Shown here piece by piece: positions 15,912 through 26,855 of a stretch of DNA of 64,000 nt. The translations under genes and the position numbers were made by a program. Below the pieces are notes generated by a model. That model ran no database searches. It worked only from the letters and a program-made list of their open reading frames with translations, and was not told where the DNA came from. The stretch spans positions 1,524,150 to 1,588,149 of the forward strand of contig CBDDJT010000003.1 of assembly GCA_965229765.1 (NCBI GenBank), given 5' to 3'. Position 1 is the first letter of the stretch. Each line of letters begins with the position of its first letter. This DNA is from ASV31 sp965229765. GTDB lineage: Bacteria > Pseudomonadota > Alphaproteobacteria > Rhodobacterales > Rhodobacteraceae.

Positions 15912-16532
15912 CTAGGGCACACTCCAGTCAACGTCCGTGGCCTCGGCAAGGATCAGCGTGCCCTCTGGCGCCGGGGCGATCAACGCGCGCGCCTCGGCCT
16001 CTGACCCCGCCAGCCAGCGCGCCGCTGCGTCATGGGCAAGGATCACCCCCATACGGTCGTGGATGTGCCGCACATCGGACGACGGCGGGCAAGTGACCGT
16101 GGCGACCTGAGCAATCGGCAAGCCACCAGGCGCTGTCCAGACATCGAAGACCGCCGCGAACAACAGCAATCCACCGTCCCTGGGCGCGATACGCCAGGCG
16201 GTCTTGTTCCTCGGTTTTCCCGTCCATTCATACCATCCGCTGGCCGGCACGATGGCGCGGTGCAGGCCTTGCACAGCGGATTTGTCGAACACCGTTTCGC
16301 CACGGACGTTGATGAGCGTCTCCATAACCGGGCGTCCGCGCGCATTCTTTCGGCCCACGGGGATGATCCCCCAGCGCATCAGCGACAGTCGCATATCGGG
16401 CGTCAGAACCACGATCTGCTGTCCCGGCGCAATGTTGCGGCGCGGCGTCGGCATCACGTCGGCGTCCGGCATGGCCGCGAGGGCCTCTGCCAGCGCCGCC
16501 GTGGACGCGTTCAGGAAAAAGCGTCCGGGCAT
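15912..16532 (-). CDS. SRAP (YedK/HMCES-like) protein lacking the catalytic cysteine
   Basis: 206 residues. SRAP proteins shield abasic sites in single-stranded DNA by forming a thiazolidine link through Cys2, exposed after Met removal (normally MCGR). Here the N-terminus is MPGRFFLN, so position 2 is proline. The rest of the active site is recognisable: Asn in LINVRGETVFD, Glu in ASGWYEWTG, His in IHDRMGVIL. The start is fixed by the MxGRF alignment. It may bind DNA non-covalently or use the N-terminal proline amine as nucleophile (inference). Downstream of the ACP gene by 36 bp and possibly in its transcript. Confidence 0.88.
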   Translation of the reverse strand: MPGRFFLNASTAALAEALAAMPDADVMPTPRRNIAPGQQIVVLTPDMRLSLMRWGIIPVGRKNARGRPVMETLINVRGETVFDKSAVQGLHRAIVPASGWYEWTGKPRNKTAWRIAPRDGGLLLFAAVFDVWTAPGGLPIAQVATVTCPPSSDVRHIHDRMGVILAHDAAARWLAGSEAEARALIAPAPEGTLILAEATDVDWSVP

Positions 16533-16568
16533 GGCCCGATCCTAGCCCGCGGCCTGCCACCTTGCCAA

Positions 16569-16814
16569 TCAGCCAAGACGGTCCGCAAGGTACTCGACCG
16601 CCTTTGCAAGCGTCTCGATCCGTGGATAGTCGTCCTCGGGAATATCGACGCCCAGCCGTTTGTGAAGTGCCGCGACAAGGTTCAGCACATCCATCGAGTC
16701 AAGTTCAAGGTCGTCCTGAATATGGTCGTCATCGCCCACGTCGGCGGCGTCGATATCAGGCGCGATGGCCGTCAGTTCTTGCAGGTAGGCTTTGCGAAGA
16801 TCGTCTGGTGTCAT
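16569..16814 (-). CDS. Acyl carrier protein, associated with a 2-oxoacid dehydrogenase operon
   Basis: 81 residues, acidic and helical. The 4'-phosphopantetheine site is the serine of LELDSMDVLNLVAAL. Its start codon overlaps the E2 stop (ATGA), so it is translationally coupled to the dehydrogenase subunits. This is not the fatty-acid AcpP locus: no fab genes are nearby and DSMD replaces the usual DSLD. It could accept the acyl group formed by E2, or supply octanoyl groups for lipoylation of E2; neither is proven. Confidence 0.88.
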   Translation of the reverse strand: MTPDDLRKAYLQELTAIAPDIDAADVGDDDHIQDDLELDSMDVLNLVAALHKRLGVDIPEDDYPRIETLAKAVEYLADRLG

Positions 16815-18034
16815 AGTGCCTCCGGGGTTTGCAGCAGGGTTTCGACATCAAGCAGGAAGCGCGCCCCGAGGCGGCCATCGCTGGCCCTGTGGTCGGCCGC
16901 CAGCGAAAGCGTGGCCACCATGCGGGGCACCGCCCTGCCGTCGACGACCCAGGGCCGGGACAGCGGTGTGCCCACCCCCACAAGCGCCACCTGCGGCGGG
17001 TAGATCACGCCTTCCATCGCCTCGACGCCCTTTTCGCCGAGGCTGGACACCGTGATCGTTCCGTCACGCATTTCCGACGACCGAAGCCGCCCGGCGCGTG
17101 CCCGGAACACCACGTCGCGCATCGCCGCCATGAGGTCATCAAGCGGCAGGGTATCGGCATCATGGATCGCCGGAGCGACCAGACCGCCGCCCCTGAGGGC
17201 CACCGCCACGCCCGCGTGGACAGCATCGGCCGAATGGAACTTGTCGTCTGCGTAGTGACCGTTGATGCCCTTGGAACGCTTCGCGGCCATCGCCGCGGCC
17301 TTGACGAACAGCGCGCCCATCAGCAGGCGATCCTGCGGGCCGCGCGTGGCGTTCTGCGCCTCCAGCCAGTCGGTTGCGGCCTGCACGTCGACACTGTGCA
17401 TCAGGTAGTAGTGCGGAATCTCGCGTTTGGAGCGTGTCATGGCGGCGGCAATCGCGGCGCGCATCGCGGCCATCGGGCTTTCGGGTTTCGCCGCCGTCGG
17501 CCTTGGAGCGCCCCTGCCGGCCACGTCGGCCAGCAAGATGACGCCGCCCGGGCCGCTGCCGGTGATGGAGGACAGGTCGATGCCTTCCTGCACAGCGTAG
17601 GCGCGTGCAGCCGGAGACGCCGGCGGGGGCGTGCCGGGCGCCGTGGCGGGCGGCGGGGGAACGATTGCCGGGCCAGTCGGCGACGCCGGTTCGGGTGGCG
17701 GCGCCGCGGCTCGGGCAGTTTCCGCATCATGCCGGGGGGCTGGTTCGGGCGCTGGTTCGGGCGCTGGCGCGACCGGCGCGACCGGCGGCGCGGTCTCACC
17801 CGGTCTCAGCACCACCGCAAGAGGCGCACCGACTGGCAGCGTTTGACCAACCTTGGCGGTCAGGCTGTCGACGACGCCATCCTCGAAAATCTCGATCTCG
17901 ATCGCGCCCTTCTGGGTTTCGACCACGGCGACCACGTCGCCGCGGCGGACCTCGTCGCCGGGGCCGATCATCCATTCGACCAGCGTCCCCGCCTCCATGT
18001 CGGCCCCAAGCGAGGGCATCGCAAAGACACCCAT
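16811..18034 (-). CDS. 2-oxoacid dehydrogenase E2 (lipoyl acyltransferase)
   Basis: 407 residues from ATG 18032-18034. A lipoyl domain spans residues 1-78, with the lipoyl-lysine K42 in VETQKGAIEIE. A Pro/Ala-rich linker covers 81-140, a peripheral subunit-binding domain about 141-175 (ARAYAVQEGIDLSSITGSGP), and a catalytic domain from about 185, with the active-site motif AADHRASDG near the C-terminus. It transfers the acyl group produced by E1 from lipoate to an acceptor, normally CoA. 4 bp after the E1 gene; its stop overlaps the ACP start. No E3 (lipoamide dehydrogenase) gene is present here, so E3 must come from elsewhere. Confidence 0.92.
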   Translation of the reverse strand: MGVFAMPSLGADMEAGTLVEWMIGPGDEVRRGDVVAVVETQKGAIEIEIFEDGVVDSLTAKVGQTLPVGAPLAVVLRPGETAPPVAPVAPAPEPAPEPAPRHDAETARAAAPPPEPASPTGPAIVPPPPATAPGTPPPASPAARAYAVQEGIDLSSITGSGPGGVILLADVAGRGAPRPTAAKPESPMAAMRAAIAAAMTRSKREIPHYYLMHSVDVQAATDWLEAQNATRGPQDRLLMGALFVKAAAMAAKRSKGINGHYADDKFHSADAVHAGVAVALRGGGLVAPAIHDADTLPLDDLMAAMRDVVFRARAGRLRSSEMRDGTITVSSLGEKGVEAMEGVIYPPQVALVGVGTPLSRPWVVDGRAVPRMVATLSLAADHRASDGRLGARFLLDVETLLQTPEAL

Positions 18035-18038
18035 GGCG

Positions 18039-20035
18039 CTATCCCTTGCCCAACGCGGCGCGCGCCGCCGCGACGATCTTGGCGGGCTGCGGGATGGCGG
18101 CCTGTTCAAGGTGTTCGGGATAGGGGATCGGCACCTCGTCCGAACAGACGCGGCCCACCGGCGCGTCAAGCGACCAGAGCGCCTGTTCCATGATGCGCTG
18201 GCCGATCTCGGCCGAGATGGATCCGGTGCGCCAACCTTCGTCCACGACCACGGCGCGGCGGGTCTTCCGGACCGAGGCCATGATGGTGGCGTCGTCCAGC
18301 GGACGCAGTGTGCGCAGGTCGATCACCTCTGCCTCGATACCTTCGGCGGCCAGCGTCTCGGCCGCGTCCAGTGTCTTCCACAGCGACCCGCCGTAGGTGA
18401 CAAGCGTCACGTCCTTGCCTTCGCGCATCACCTTTGCCCGGTCGATGTCGACAGGGCCCGCCGCCGTGTCCAGCTGACCGGTCCGGTTGTAGAGCATCAC
18501 GTTCTCGAAGATCAGCACCGGATCGGGATCCTGAAGCGCCGTCCAAAGCATCCCGCGCGCATCCTCGACCGTGGCGGGCGCCAGCACCCGAAGGCCGGGA
18601 ATGTGGCCATACCAGCCTTCCAGCGAATGCGAGTGCTGCGCGGCCAACTGCTTGCCCGCGCCGGTGGCCATGCGGATGACCACAGGCACGCCGAACTGCC
18701 CGCCGGACATGTGCCGGATGGTGGCGGCGGTGTTCATGATCTGGTCAAGCGCCAGAAGGCTGAAGTTGACCGTCATCAACTCGACGATCGGGCGCAAGCC
18801 GGCGGCGGCGGCCCCGATGCCCGCGCCGGTGAAGCCCGATTCCGACAGCGGCGTATCGCGGATCCGGTCCTCTCCGAATTCGGCCATCAGGCCCTTGGAC
18901 ACGGCATAGCAGCCGCCATAGGCACCCACGTCCTCGCCCATCAGGAACACGCGGTCATCGCGGATCATGGCGTCGCGGATCGCCTGCTTGACCGCCTCTC
19001 GATAGGTGATCTCGACCGTCTCGCCCGATGGCGCGGCGGGTTCGGGCGGCGGCGGGCGATCCTCTGCCATCACGTGGCGGGACAGGGTATCCAGCGGCTC
19101 CCAATCCGCGGTCTCGGCAAACTCGACGGCGGCGGCGATCTCGGCGTCGATCTTTTCCTCGAGCGTGTGGATGTCGTGCTGGTGGATCAGGTGGTTTTCC
19201 AGCAGCCATCCCTGAAAGCGCTTGATCGGCCCCTTCTCGCGCCACTCGGCCACCTCGGTCTTTTCCCGGTAGAGTTGGGCATCGAACATCGAATGGGCGC
19301 GGAACCTGTAGGTCAGGCATTCCAGAAGGTGGGGTTTGCCGGTCTCCCGCATCGCGGAAATGGCGCGGCGGGCCGCGGCCTCGACGGCCACAACGTCCAT
19401 GCCGTCGACCTGTTCGGCCCCCACACCGTAGGCCGCGGCCTTCTTGGCGACGGATCCTTCCGCCTCTGTCCGGGCCAGCGCGGACCCCATGGCATAGCCG
19501 TTGTTTTCACAGACGAAAAGCACGGGCAGCTTCCAGAGGGCAGCAAGGTTCATCGCCTCGTGGAATTCTCCCTCGGCCACCGCGCCTTCGCCGAAGAAGC
19601 AGGCCGTGACGTTATCCTGCCCGGTCATGCGGTCGTGCAGGCCAAGCCCGGCCGCCAGCGGCAGGCCGCCGCCGACAATGGCATTTCCGCCATAGAAGTT
19701 GGCCGGGGCATCGAAGATGTGCATGGACCCGCCGCGCCCGCCAGAGCAGCCGGTTGCCTTGCCGAACATCTCGGCCATGACGGCGTTCATGTCGACGCCG
19801 CGGGCCAGCGCATGGCCATGTTCGCGATAGGTGGCGACGACGCGGTCCCCGGCAGTCAGCACCGGGATGATCCCCATGGCGATGGCTTCCTCGCCGTCAT
19901 AGAGGTGCAGGAAGCCTCGGATCTTCTGCTGAGTGTAGAGCTCGGCGCACTTGTCCTCGAACTTGCGGATGCGGAGCATACCGTGCAGCAGGTCGAGCAC
20001 GTGGTCGCGATTGAGGCGGGGTTTGTCCTGCGTGG

Positions 20036-20039
<4 letters not shown>
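18039..20039 (-). CDS. 2-oxoacid dehydrogenase E1, alpha and beta subunits fused
   Basis: 666 residues. The E1-alpha half (about 1-325) has a thiamine-diphosphate motif at 150-180 (GEGAVAEGEFHEA ... ENNGYAMG) and GGRGGSMH. The E1-beta half begins near residue 340 (TYREAVKQAIRDAMIRDD, FLMGEDVGAYGG) and ends DEVPIPYPEHLEQAAIPQ. Pyruvate, acetoin and branched-chain E1 enzymes usually have separate alpha and beta chains. The fusion resembles those seen in some acetoin/pyruvate-type complexes. It decarboxylates a 2-oxoacid and loads E2 lipoate. Its ATG overlaps the synthetase stop (ATGA). The true substrate cannot be told from sequence. Confidence 0.9.
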
Positions 20040-21775
<1,736 letters not shown>

Positions 21776-21816
21776 CGTCTCCTCCTACGTTGACCGACGG
21801 ACAGGATGCGGGGGCT

Positions 21817-24189
21817 TCAGCCGGTCTCTGCCTCCGCGACGTTGCGCTTGACGTTGATGAAGCTGTCCGGCGTGACCGAGATCGAGTCGATCCCGTAGCC
21901 CACCAGCAGCCGCGCGAAATCCGGATCGTTCGACGGCGCCTGTCCGCAGAAGCCGACCTTGGCCCCGACCGCGTGTGCCTTTTCGATGACCGTGCGGATC
22001 ATCCACTGCACCGCCGCGTCGCGCTCGTCGAAGAGCGCCGCAAGTTCTCCGGAATCGCGGTCCACGCCCAGCGTCAACTGGGTCAGGTCGTTCGATCCGA
22101 TGGAGAACCCGTCAAAGCGCCTTGCGAATTCCTCTGCCTGGATCACGTTCGAGGGGATCTCGCACATGACATAGACCTGAAGGCCGTTCTCGCCGCGTGT
22201 CAGACCGGCGTCGGACATCACCTGCAACACGCGGTCGGCCTCTGCCGGCGTGCGGCAGAAGGGGATCATGACGATGACGTTGTCGAACCCCATCTCCTCG
22301 CGCAGCTTCTTCACGGCGCGGCATTCCAGCTGGAAGCCCGGCGCATAGGCCTCGGAATAGTAGCGCGATGCCCCCCGGAACCCGATCATCGGGTTTTCCT
22401 CCCTAGGCTCGAAGGCATGGCCGCCCAGAAGTTCGGCGTATTCGTTGGTCTTGAAGTCGCTCATCCGCAGGATCATCGGATTGGGATAGCGGAAGGCCGC
22501 GATCCGGCTGAGCCCGCGCGAAAGTGTATCGACGAAGTAGTCCGCCTTGTCGTCGTAGCCGGCCGTCAGCTTCGCGATCTCTTCCGCCGCCGCTGGTTCC
22601 ACCTTTTCGGGCTGCAACAGTGCCATTGGGTGCACCTTGACCCATTCGCTGACGACGAATTCCATGCGCGCCAGTCCCACGCCCGCGGCAGGCAACTGCC
22701 ACCAGCGGGCCGCAGCGGACGGGTTGGCAAGGTTCAGCATCACGTTCGTGCGGGTATCGGGGATGTGCGAAACGTCCAGTTCCTCGACCTCGTACTCTGC
22801 CGTCCCGGCGTAGACATACCCCGTGTCGCCCTCGGCACAGCTTACCGTCACCTCCTGTTCGTCATGCAGAAGATGCGTTGCGTTCCCGGTGCCGACGATC
22901 GCGGGCAGCCCAAGCTCGCGGCTGACGATCGCGGCATGGCTGGTCCGCCCGCCGTGGTCGGTGACGATGGCCGCCGCGCGCTTCATGATCGGCACCCAGT
23001 CCGGGTCGGTGATCGTGGTCACAAGGATCGAGCCATCGATGAACTTGTCGATATCGGCCGCACTTTCGATCAGGCAGACGGGGCCATGCGCCACCGCTGC
23101 GCCCACCGACAGGCCGGTGGTCAGCGTCTTGCCGTGGGACGCCACGCTGTAGGACTTGATGGCGCCTTTCTTGGCATGGCTTTGCACCGTTTCGGGTCGG
23201 GCCTGAACGATGAAGAGGTCCCCTGTCTCGCCGTCCTTGGCCCATTCCATGTCCATCGGGCAGCCGTAATGATCCTCGATGGTCACCGCCATGCGGGCCA
23301 GCGACAGGATCTCGGCGTCGTTCAGCACGAAGGCGGCGCGTTCCGCCCTGGAGGTGGGCACGTTCTTGGTCGAGCGCCCGGCCTCGCCGGTGTAGACCAT
23401 CTTCTTTTCCTTCTCGCCGCGTTTCTTTTCCAGAATCGGGGTCAGCGCGTCATTTGCGAGGAATGGCTTGAACACCTGGTATTCGTCGGGCGTCACGGCG
23501 CCCTGCACCACGTTCTCACCCAGGCCCCAGGCCGCGTTGATGAGGACGACCTTGTCGAACCCCGATTCGGTGTCGATCGAGAATATCACGCCCGACCCCG
23601 AGATGTCCGAACGCACCATCTGCTGAACGCCAACCGACAAGGCCACGTCGCGGTGGTCGAAGCCCTTGATCTGGCGATAGGTGATGGCCCGGTCGGTGAA
23701 GAGCGACGCGTAGCAACGGCGGCACGCCTCCAGCAAGGTCGCCTCTCCGACGATGTTCAGATAGGTTTCCTGCTGACCCGCGAAACTTGCGTCTGGCAAG
23801 TCCTCGGCGGTGGCAGAGGACCGCACGGCAACGGACGCCTCGGCCTTTCCGGCGCGGCGCGACAGTTCGGCATAGGCGTCGGCGATGGCGGCACGCGTGG
23901 CCTGTGGCCAGTCGCCCTGAAACACGGCCTCGCGCACCCGGCTGCCCGCCTGCTGCAACGTCAGGCGTCCTGCCTGAAGCGCGTCCATCGTGTCGTCGAT
24001 GAAAGCGTTCAGATTGTTGGCTTCGAGATAGTCGCGATAGGCATCGGCAGAGGTCGCGAACCCGCCGGGCACGGCAATGCCCTTGGCCGCGAGGTTGGCA
24101 ACCATTTCGCCCAGCGAGGAATTCTTGCCACCGACGCGGCCAACGTCGCCACGCTTGAGATCCTCGAACCAGATCACAGGGTTGTCCAT
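21817..24189 (-). CDS. ppsA: Phosphoenolpyruvate synthase
   Basis: 790 residues from ATG 24187-24189 (MDNPVIWFEDLKRGDVGRVG). It converts pyruvate + ATP + water to PEP + AMP + Pi. The N-terminal ATP-grasp half has GGKNSSLGEM and VRSSATAEDLPDASFAGQQ. The phosphohistidine swivelling domain has GGRTSHAAIVSREL. The C-terminal PEP-binding barrel contains SIGSNDLTQLTLGVDRD and GFCGQAPSNDP. Full length for the family. First gene of the operon with acsA, E1, E2 and ACP. An FNR-like palindrome lies 67 bp upstream (24256-24269). Confidence 0.95.
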   Translation of the reverse strand: MDNPVIWFEDLKRGDVGRVGGKNSSLGEMVANLAAKGIAVPGGFATSADAYRDYLEANNLNAFIDDTMDALQAGRLTLQQAGSRVREAVFQGDWPQATRAAIADAYAELSRRAGKAEASVAVRSSATAEDLPDASFAGQQETYLNIVGEATLLEACRRCYASLFTDRAITYRQIKGFDHRDVALSVGVQQMVRSDISGSGVIFSIDTESGFDKVVLINAAWGLGENVVQGAVTPDEYQVFKPFLANDALTPILEKKRGEKEKKMVYTGEAGRSTKNVPTSRAERAAFVLNDAEILSLARMAVTIEDHYGCPMDMEWAKDGETGDLFIVQARPETVQSHAKKGAIKSYSVASHGKTLTTGLSVGAAVAHGPVCLIESAADIDKFIDGSILVTTITDPDWVPIMKRAAAIVTDHGGRTSHAAIVSRELGLPAIVGTGNATHLLHDEQEVTVSCAEGDTGYVYAGTAEYEVEELDVSHIPDTRTNVMLNLANPSAAARWWQLPAAGVGLARMEFVVSEWVKVHPMALLQPEKVEPAAAEEIAKLTAGYDDKADYFVDTLSRGLSRIAAFRYPNPMILRMSDFKTNEYAELLGGHAFEPREENPMIGFRGASRYYSEAYAPGFQLECRAVKKLREEMGFDNVIVMIPFCRTPAEADRVLQVMSDAGLTRGENGLQVYVMCEIPSNVIQAEEFARRFDGFSIGSNDLTQLTLGVDRDSGELAALFDERDAAVQWMIRTVIEKAHAVGAKVGFCGQAPSNDPDFARLLVGYGIDSISVTPDSFINVKRNVAEAETG

Positions 24190-24227
24190 GTCGCGTCCTT
24201 TCGGGTGGTGTCCTTGGGTCGAGATGA

Positions 24228-24269
24228 ACGCTAGGCAAGCGCCGCGGTATCCGCGTTGATCCGTGTCAA
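24228..24269 (-). promoter_or_regulatory. Candidate FNR-type promoter of the ppsA operon
   Basis: 24256-24269 reads TTGATCCGTGTCAA, a full match to TTGAY-N4-RTCAA. On the minus strand a weak TAGCGT hexamer at 24233-24228 would occupy -12 to -7 if the palindrome is centred at -41.5. Prediction only. Confidence 0.5.
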
Positions 24270-24392
24270 AGTGCGGCACGGTCCCGCGGTCAGGTTGTCG
24301 CAATGCCGCCACCTGCCCCCTTGCGGTGCGGAACCGGAAGTCCGGATGCCGGGTGACCGGAAAGCGATGGCGCGGGGTTCGCCGTGTTGCAC

Positions 24393-25568
24393 CTAGGTGC
24401 CGCGCGCGTCCTCGGAGGCCGTGCGTTCAAGCGCGAACTGGGTCATCAGCGGGCCGAAGATCTCGAACACGATCGTGCTGGCGATGGTGATGGTCAGCAC
24501 CTGCGTCCCGATGCCGGGAAAGCGTTCGGCCGCCACAAGCGCCATGCCGATGGCCACCCCCGCCTGCGGCATCAGCGCCATTCCCATCAGGCCCGATTCG
24601 CGCGCCGGCAGCCCTGCAAAGACACCGCCGACCCAGGCCCCGAGGATGCGCGAGATGCTGCGCAGCACGATATAGGCCAGCCCGAGCCACCCGATCGCCG
24701 ACAGCCCCGCGATATTCAGCGTCGCCCCCGCCATCACGAAGAAGACCAGAAGAAACGGCCACTCGATTCGCTCGATCTCGTGGAACGGGCGTTCGTGGTG
24801 GCGCGCAAGGTTTACGACGGTTGCACCCGCCACCATACCCGCCAGCAGGAACGAAAGCTCAAGGTAGAGCGCTGCGCCCGCACAAAGAAAGACCAGCCCC
24901 AGAACCTCTATGAGAGTGGGTTCGCCCGGCTTGATCCGCCCCGTGAGCATGGCGCCCGGAAGGCCGATCGCAAGCCCCAGCAGGATGGACCCGCCCGCCT
25001 CTGCCAGCCCGTGAAGAAGCGCGCCCTCGCCGCCGTTTCCGGTCAGTGCGCCGGCCAGTGTCAGCACGAGGCTGAACACGATCAGACCCCAGGCGTCGTC
25101 TATGGCGACGATGCCTCGCAGGTTGTCGACGAAGCGCCCCGTGCGGCCCGACTGCTTGACGACATCCAGCGTTGCCGCAGGCGCCGTCGCCGCCGAGATG
25201 CCGCCCAGCAGAAAGGCGAAGGCCGCCGGGGCGCCCAGCAGGATAAGCCCACCTGACACGACGGCCAGCGAAACGGCGACGACCGAGACCGACACGATCA
25301 GGATGGTGCGACCATGCGCGACCAAGGTGCGCCGGTGCAGCGATCCGCCCAAAAGAAACGCCACCATCGTCAACGCCGTCGGCGCGATCAGATCATCGGC
25401 GTCGACAAGGTGTTCAGGCAGGATGTCCAGAACCGGCGGCCCCACCAAGGCACCCAGCAGCATCAAGAGCGTCACGCGCGGCACATGCACCCGCCGGCCC
25501 AGCGTGTCGAGCGCGAGGCCGGCAAGAAAGAGAATGCCGATGGCGATGAGGGAGGCGGCGTTTTCCAT
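24393..25568 (-). CDS. CPA2-family cation:proton antiporter (Kef/NhaS type)
   Basis: 391 residues from ATG 25566-25568; a TTG 6 bp upstream is also in frame. Ten or more membrane helices are readable (IAIGILFLAGLAL, LIAPTALTMVAFLLGG, ILIVSVSVVAVSLAVVSGGLIL and so on). The ion-site region is GIVAIDDAWGLIVFSLVL, with the paired aspartates typical of Na+/H+ exchangers. No C-terminal TrkA-N domain. An inner-membrane exchanger of Na+ or K+ for H+. It lies 43 bp after the pentaheme cytochrome gene and close to a Na+-pumping Nqr, with which it could share a sodium cycle (inference). Confidence 0.88.
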   Translation of the reverse strand: MENAASLIAIGILFLAGLALDTLGRRVHVPRVTLLMLLGALVGPPVLDILPEHLVDADDLIAPTALTMVAFLLGGSLHRRTLVAHGRTILIVSVSVVAVSLAVVSGGLILLGAPAAFAFLLGGISAATAPAATLDVVKQSGRTGRFVDNLRGIVAIDDAWGLIVFSLVLTLAGALTGNGGEGALLHGLAEAGGSILLGLAIGLPGAMLTGRIKPGEPTLIEVLGLVFLCAGAALYLELSFLLAGMVAGATVVNLARHHERPFHEIERIEWPFLLVFFVMAGATLNIAGLSAIGWLGLAYIVLRSISRILGAWVGGVFAGLPARESGLMGMALMPQAGVAIGMALVAAERFPGIGTQVLTITIASTIVFEIFGPLMTQFALERTASEDARGT

Positions 25569-25611
25569 TGGCAATCGCCGGGCGCCGCAAGGGCGCCCGA
25601 CCGGACCTGGC

Positions 25612-26694
25612 CTAGGGGCGCGTCATGCCGGACAAGTCCAAGCTGATCTGCGCACCGAGATTCTCCAGGCTGTCGTAAAGCAACTGGATCAGGTACTTGG
25701 GATTGTGGCTGTATCCGCCCGGGTCCTTGGCAACGAACTGGTAGTTGTAGGCGGCCCGCAGCAGGCGGGGCGTCCAGCTTTGATAGCGGTTGGGATAGGC
25801 GGCCTCGCCCTCGGTCACCGCGCCGTCACCGTTGCTGTCGACAAAGAAGTACGGATAGGCGTGGCTGTCATAGACGATGGCGGTGCCGGCAACATCTGCC
25901 GCGTAGGCCTGAAGAGCCGCGCCAAGGTGTTGGTGCAACGTCGCGATCTCGCCGTGGATGCCCTCGGCCGTGTCGCCGTCGGCGTCGAAATCGGTCGGCG
26001 TGATGCGGATGGCGCGGAAGTCCTCGGCCCCCTTGTGGCAGGTGGTGCACTGATCAAGCGCAACCTCTGTCGTATGCGGGCTGTGGCAACTGGTGCATGT
26101 GTTCAGGTCCGGCACGTGCGAGAACTGACCGGCGTAAGTCTTGCCGTCATACTGGTAGCCGCCACGCGCGCCACTGCCCACCAGCGTTGCTGCCGCAGCA
26201 CGGTAATGCACGTTCAGAAACCTCAGGTCGGCATTCACCGCATCGTCTTCGGCGTCCGCAATGGCGGCGTCCACGCTGTCGGTCGATTCGCGGCCCTGGT
26301 GGCAGACGGCGCAGATCGTGCCGCTGCCAAGCGTGTCGGCTGTCGCGCCGGACGGGAAGGTGACACTGCTCAACGCCGACGAAGCCGCATTGTGACACGT
26401 CGCGCAGTCCACCGGCGCGCCCGTGGGCGCGGGATGATCCACGCCGGGCGCGGTACCGTCACCACCGACGAAATCGATCAGGCCGGGGCCAGAGTGGCAG
26501 GTGGCGCATGCAGGCGGCACCTCGCCGTCTTCGTCCCAGTGGGTAAAGGCCTCGTCCCCGCGCTGTGCGTGGGGCGAAGACAGCCATGCCTCGACAATGT
26601 CGGTAAGGCTTGGGGGTTCCTGCGCGAGGGCGGGAAGGGTAACGGCGCCAAGAAACAGCGCGGCAAGGGCCAGTCGGGCACGGCGAAAAGTCAT
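25612..26694 (-). CDS. Periplasmic pentaheme c-type cytochrome
   Basis: 360 residues with a Sec leader (LALAALFLGAVTLPALAQ). Five CxxCH heme sites: CATCH at 63-67, CATCH at 97-101, CAVCH at 128-132, CTSCH at 200-204 and CTTCH at 216-220. The C-terminal third carries two EF-hand-like loops (DFDADGDTAEGI at 235-246 and DSNGDGAVTEGE at 286-297), then SWTPRLLRAAYNYQF and PKYLIQLLYDSLENLG. An electron carrier or reductase; partner and substrate unknown. Divergent from nqrA over a 161-bp region with an FNR-type palindrome. I do not recognise a named family. Confidence 0.85.
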   Translation of the reverse strand: MTFRRARLALAALFLGAVTLPALAQEPPSLTDIVEAWLSSPHAQRGDEAFTHWDEDGEVPPACATCHSGPGLIDFVGGDGTAPGVDHPAPTGAPVDCATCHNAASSALSSVTFPSGATADTLGSGTICAVCHQGRESTDSVDAAIADAEDDAVNADLRFLNVHYRAAAATLVGSGARGGYQYDGKTYAGQFSHVPDLNTCTSCHSPHTTEVALDQCTTCHKGAEDFRAIRITPTDFDADGDTAEGIHGEIATLHQHLGAALQAYAADVAGTAIVYDSHAYPYFFVDSNGDGAVTEGEAAYPNRYQSWTPRLLRAAYNYQFVAKDPGGYSHNPKYLIQLLYDSLENLGAQISLDLSGMTRP

Positions 26695-26770
26695 GTCTTC
26701 TATCTCCCGCTAGGATCGGAATGGCATGGATGGATCGGCAAGAGGATGCCCCACACTCTTTAGGCGGTCT

Positions 26771-26784
26771 TTGATCTGAATCAG
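26771..26784. promoter_or_regulatory. FNR-type palindrome between pentaheme cytochrome and nqrA
   Basis: TTGATCTGAATCAG matches TTGAT-N4-ATCAA at nine of ten fixed positions. It is 77 bp from the cytochrome start and 72 bp from the nqrA start, so one bound dimer could serve both divergent promoters. The -10 elements are not convincing on either side. Confidence 0.55.
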
Positions 26785-26855
26785 CGCCGCGTCGGTTGTT
26801 CCCGGCGAGTCTGGGCCGCGAACGCAGATCAGGATCCAACCTACGGGACCCAGCC

